From a virus: a stretch of DNA of 54,904 nt. Position 1 is the stretch's first letter. The number at the start of each line of letters is the position of its first letter. A program made the translations under genes and the position numbers. The notes under the pieces were generated by a model. That model was given only the letters and a program-made list of their open reading frames with translations, made no database searches and had not been told where the DNA came from. The stretch covers positions 1 through 54,904 of IMG/VR virus record IMGVR_UViG_3300033273_000309; one strand, written 5' to 3'. Positions 51,968 through 54,904 of the stretch are shown here, one piece after another.

Positions 51968-54142
51968 ATGGCAAGACGTACATTCAAGGAGTGGGTATCC
52001 AAATCCACACTCAAAGAATCTAAATGTAAGTGTGATTGTGGCAAGGTTCCTTGTGTGGAGTGTGGTGGAGATCACCATAAAGATGAACTGAAAGAAGATA
52101 AGAAAAATAAAGAAGACTGTGGTAAAGGGAAGTATTGGTGCATGACCGATAAGAAGTGCAAAAAGATTCCTAAAGGTTGGCACATGATGAGAAGTGGACT
52201 CATCATGAAAGATAAGGAACATGAGGAAGAGGAAGAAGGTAAAAAGAACGGTAATGGAAATGGTGAAGGTTCAGAATCAAATGGTGGCGGGGTAAGCGAG
52301 TCTTCTTGTGGTTCAACATCAAAGAAGAGGAGAAAGAAATTATCTGAGATGATTTCTACTTCTATGAGTGGTAGAAAATATAGAAACATTGATAACCCAG
52401 AAGATCAAAAAAGAATTCGTAAAGAAAGAGATAAAAAGAAACAAGAAAAAGAAGAATATTCAAAGAAAAGAAAAGCTGAATTAGCAGATCTTAGAGTAAC
52501 TAAAGGTATTCGTTTCTACGATAAGAAAGGATCTGGTTATATTAAAGATGGTAAGAAAGTTTATGATGAATCGGTAAACCTTGACGAAAAATGTTGGAAA
52601 GGTTATGAGAAGAAAGGTATGAAGACCATGTTTGGTAAGAGATATCCAAATTGTGTGAAGAAAGAAGAGTATTCTGATTGGAGAAGTGAACTTGAAGAAG
52701 TCCACATGTTCGTTTCATCAAAAAAGAACAAAGAGACTCCTAAGAAAAAAGAAACTTGGTATGAAAGAGATGAACGTAAAGCAAAAGAAAAGAAACTCAG
52801 AAAAGAATCCACAGAAGTCCAAGAGGGGAACAAGAGTGGTGATAGTTCTTTGCGTGACTGGTTTACTAAGAGTCGCTCTTCTGATGGCACCCCTGGTTGG
52901 GTTCAACTTGGTGGTAAATACGCAGGAAAACCCTGTGCAAAACAACCAGGACAAACCACAAAACCAAAGTGTGGTTCCAGCAAAATGAAAGCAGAACTCT
53001 CCGATAAAGAAGAGGAGAGAGCATTCCGTCGTAAGAACCAGGAAGATCCAAACCCAGATAGAAAGGGTAAGGCTAAGAATGTTGCAACTGAGGAGTTTGA
53101 AATTGAAGAGGGCATGTCCCTTAAAGACTTTAAGAAGAAACGTAGTGCTCAAAAGCAAAAGGATAAGAGAGCAGCAGAAAAAACTTCTTCTACTCGCAGG
53201 GCAGGTATTCATAATCCAGAAAAATCCCCTGAAAGAGCAGCAAGACACCGTGCTAATGTAGATCCTGACTTTGAGGGTGATGATGAGAGAAACTATCCTG
53301 GTGGTAAGTTAAATCCAAAGAAAGTTCGCAAGGCAAAAGCACTTGGAGAACTTGGTGAATCAGCAGGAGAAAAAGACGCATGTTATTCAAAGGTAAAGTC
53401 TCGTTATAAGGTTTGGCCTTCTGCATACGCATCTGGTGCATTAGTCAAGTGTCGTAAAGTTGGTGCTAAGAACTGGGGTAACAAGACTAAGAAAGAAGGT
53501 TATGAGTTTTCTAACTGGAGAGACGAGTTCAAAGCGACAGAATATGAAACTGTTGACATTATTGAAACAACTCCATTAAAAGAGACTGAAGAAATTAGAT
53601 ATTGTCCTAAGTGTAAAAAAAATGAGAAGAAGAGAGAGTGTAAGTACGGTGAAAAGTATTGGAAGATGTTCTCTCTACCTGCATCATTAGGTGGCGGTGG
53701 ACCCTATGATCCAAACGAAGTTCATCCTGCAAATGAGGGATTGAGTTTTGATATTGGTTCTGGACACAAGAAAGCTCAGAAGATGGGTAAAATCCGCAAC
53801 TTATCTAAGGGTGCAACTGGTGGAGAAAAGGATGCTGCTCAAGCCGCGTTAAAGAGACTTGGTGGAGGTATCTCACTTCCACTTGCAGATGCAGTCATCT
53901 ATCCAGGTCAACTGAAAACGGAAGACTATCAGAAATTACAGAAGACTGGTAATGTTTTCAGTATAATGTTGATGTGGAGAGGTAAAACTTATCGTCTGCA
54001 ACTCTTCTTCTCTGGTCCTAAGAGGCCATCAAGAGAAGAAGTCAAGGCAGAAATCCAAAAGTTCTATCCAGGTGGAATCTTAACTCATTACTACCCAAGT
54101 CCATCTGATCCAACACAACCAATCGTAGTAATTCAAAGGTAA
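51968..54142 (+). CDS. Lys/Glu/Cys-rich multidomain protein inside the terminase operon (724 aa)
   Basis: A highly charged 724-residue protein of short modules joined by Lys/Glu linkers. Module 1: ARRTFKEWVSKSTLKE, then Cys20, 22, 24, 29, 32 and His36/37, a metal-site candidate. Module 2: CGKGKYWCMTDKKCKKIPKG. Module 3 (~209-233): CWKGYEKKGMKTMFGKRYPN, followed by YSDWRSELEE. Module 4 (~294-340): SLRDWFTKSRSSDGTPGWVQ ... GKPCAKQ. Module 5 (~469-497): YSKVKSRYKVWPSAYASGAL-VKCRK, a motif known from phage and giant-virus proteins (I believe DUF5872-type). The phrase 'Y-F-S-N-W-R-D-E-F' recurs at ~515. The final ~80 residues (DYQKLQKTGNVFSIMLMWRG ...) look like a small folded domain. Function unknown. 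Packaged head protein or packaging cofactor are guesses from charge and location. Confidence 0.7.
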   Translation: MARRTFKEWVSKSTLKESKCKCDCGKVPCVECGGDHHKDELKEDKKNKEDCGKGKYWCMTDKKCKKIPKGWHMMRSGLIMKDKEHEEEEEGKKNGNGNGEGSESNGGGVSESSCGSTSKKRRKKLSEMISTSMSGRKYRNIDNPEDQKRIRKERDKKKQEKEEYSKKRKAELADLRVTKGIRFYDKKGSGYIKDGKKVYDESVNLDEKCWKGYEKKGMKTMFGKRYPNCVKKEEYSDWRSELEEVHMFVSSKKNKETPKKKETWYERDERKAKEKKLRKESTEVQEGNKSGDSSLRDWFTKSRSSDGTPGWVQLGGKYAGKPCAKQPGQTTKPKCGSSKMKAELSDKEEERAFRRKNQEDPNPDRKGKAKNVATEEFEIEEGMSLKDFKKKRSAQKQKDKRAAEKTSSTRRAGIHNPEKSPERAARHRANVDPDFEGDDERNYPGGKLNPKKVRKAKALGELGESAGEKDACYSKVKSRYKVWPSAYASGALVKCRKVGAKNWGNKTKKEGYEFSNWRDEFKATEYETVDIIETTPLKETEEIRYCPKCKKNEKKRECKYGEKYWKMFSLPASLGGGGPYDPNEVHPANEGLSFDIGSGHKKAQKMGKIRNLSKGATGGEKDAAQAALKRLGGGISLPLADAVIYPGQLKTEDYQKLQKTGNVFSIMLMWRGKTYRLQLFFSGPKRPSREEVKAEIQKFYPGGILTHYYPSPSDPTQPIVVIQR

Positions 54143-54147
54143 TCCAA

Positions 54148-54318
54148 ATGAACCCTTCCGACATTGAACTTTCAGATATTAATAAAATGTTAGTCTATGA
54201 ACAACAGGCAAGGGACATAGATAAGATGGATAGAGACCAGGCAATAAATTTTGCAAAGGCCTATCTAAAATTATATCTCAAACAACAAGAGGTAGTTGCA
54301 GATTTAGCAAAAATGTGA
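54148..54318 (+). CDS. Small helical protein before gp17 (56 aa)
   Basis: ATG at 54148 to TGA at 54316-54318, 56 residues: MNPSDIELSDINKMLVYEQQ, then ARDIDKMDRDQAINFAKAYL and KLYLKQQEVVADLAKM. Two helices are expected. Small proteins with the same 'SDIELSDINKM..YE' start precede gp17 in other marine T4-like phages as I recall. The pattern IELS....YE.QA..MD.DQA..F....L....KQQ also resembles the phycobilisome-degradation adaptor NblA (~55-60 aa), but such resemblance between short helices is weak evidence. It starts five bases after the 724-aa gene and ends six bases before gp17, so it is co-transcribed with the terminase. Confidence 0.72.
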   Translation: MNPSDIELSDINKMLVYEQQARDIDKMDRDQAINFAKAYLKLYLKQQEVVADLAKM

Positions 54319-54324
54319 TTTTTT

Positions 54325-54904
54325 ATGAGTGATCAGGTATATCTTGGTAATCCCAATCTAAAAAAAGCGAACGTAGCAGTTCAATTTACACAGGAACAAG
54401 TACTTGAGTTTATCAAGTGCAAAGAGAATCCTGTGTATTTTGCACGTAATTATATCAAGATTGTTTCTCTTGATTATGGTGAAGTGTCTTTTGACATGTA
54501 TCCATTCCAAGAAAAATTAATCAATAACTTCCACGAGAATAGATTTAATATTTGTAGAATGCCTCGTCAGACAGGTAAATCTACAACTTGTGTTTCATAT
54601 TTGTTACATTATGCGGTGTTTAACGATAATGTTAATATAGCTATTCTAGCCAACAAGGCATCCACTGCACAGGATCTTCTCGGAAGGTTACAATTTGCGT
54701 ATGAGAAGTTACCTAAATGGATGCAACAAGGTATTGTATCTTGGAACAAACGATCTTTAGAACTGGAAAATGGATCAAAAATTATCGCCGCGTCTACTTC
54801 TGCATCTGCTGTCCGTGGTGGCTCCTATAATGTCATCTTTCTGGACGAGTTCGCATTCATCCCGAATCACATTGCTGATGACTTCTTTGCCAGTGTTTAT
54901 CCTA
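54325..54904 (+). CDS. gp17: Large terminase subunit gp17, N-terminal part
   Basis: 193 residues are visible; the gene runs past the window end (T4 gp17 has 610). After an N-terminal region (YPFQEKLINNFHENRFNICR) comes the Walker A motif MPRQTGKST at 79-87 (Lys85), equivalent to T4's SRQLGKTT. The Walker B motif VIFLDEF is at 170-176, with Asp174 and Glu175 as metal and catalytic residues. ANKASTAQDLLGRLQFAYEK and ENGSKIIAASTSASAVRGGS also match the T4-type ATPase domain. The C-terminal nuclease lies beyond the window. gp17 is the ATP-driven DNA packaging motor and headful nuclease. Start ATG is six bases after the preceding stop; no strong ribosome site, suggesting coupling. Confidence 0.93.
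   Translation, partial: MSDQVYLGNPNLKKANVAVQFTQEQVLEFIKCKENPVYFARNYIKIVSLDYGEVSFDMYPFQEKLINNFHENRFNICRMPRQTGKSTTCVSYLLHYAVFNDNVNIAILANKASTAQDLLGRLQFAYEKLPKWMQQGIVSWNKRSLELENGSKIIAASTSASAVRGGSYNVIFLDEFAFIPNHIADDFFASVYP

Noticed and set aside
1-54904. tRNA genes, CRISPR arrays, transposons, integrase or attachment sites, photosynthesis or metabolic host-type genes
   Set aside because: Looked for cloverleaf patterns, regularly spaced repeats and familiar proteins; nothing convincing was seen. The repeats found are within coding regions or short regulatory elements.

Overview
The window is a 55-kb stretch of the virion-structure region of a T4-like myovirus, most likely a marine cyanophage (Kyanoviridae-type phage of Prochlorococcus or Synechococcus). 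Three things point this way. The DNA is AT-rich. The recognisable genes are T4 homologues in T4-like order: gp25, gp6, [giant protein], gp8, then gp13, gp14, gp15, gp16 and gp17. Many transcription units begin just after a T4-type late-promoter motif ((N)ATAAATA or CTAAATA). Every gene I accept is on the + strand. I see no tRNA, CRISPR array, integrase, transposon or photosynthesis gene.

Layout. (1) 1-824: the end of one small gene, a second small ORF, and a 354-base gene-free region with a perfect-consensus sigma70 promoter, a palindrome around it, short direct repeats and a late promoter. (2) 825-4900: accessory genes. These are a 405-aa protein with weak glycosyltransferase-like features, a GT-A-like glycosyltransferase, a tandem-DUF2061 membrane protein and six small proteins of unknown function. 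(3) 4941-31089: the baseplate and its periphery. Here are gp25, gp6, a 4,907-aa mosaic protein with a YHYH domain in the gp7 position, gp8, and a 2,503-aa DUF4815 protein. (4) 31094-48121: small structural proteins, a probable abundant virion protein followed by an intrinsic terminator, a tandem pair of related repeat proteins (123 and 1,773 aa), and a 2,809-aa tail fibre ending in an S74 self-cleaving chaperone domain. (5) 48176-54904: neck proteins gp13 and gp14, tail terminator gp15, small terminase gp16, an unusual 724-aa Lys/Glu/Cys-rich protein, a 56-aa helical protein, and the start of the large terminase gp17, cut by the window end.

How it works together. The baseplate genes build the hub periphery and wedges, the giant repeat proteins decorate the baseplate and form fibres for host contact, and the neck and terminase genes complete and fill the head. 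The most striking theme is modular sharing. At least four short beta-rich repeat types recur in different virion proteins: GxGY, the 'EHAG/FPDGT' type, the 'DDISxxFxG' type, and the 'ExIxI...TVxR' type. They enlarge proteins that are much smaller in T4, including gp8, gp14 and gp15.

Most promising points: a late promoter, hairpin terminator and ribosome site superimposed ahead of gp13; the 724-aa protein inside the terminase operon; the repeat-module network; and the consensus promoter with overlapping palindrome. Family names are from recognition of sequence patterns by eye; no database search was run.
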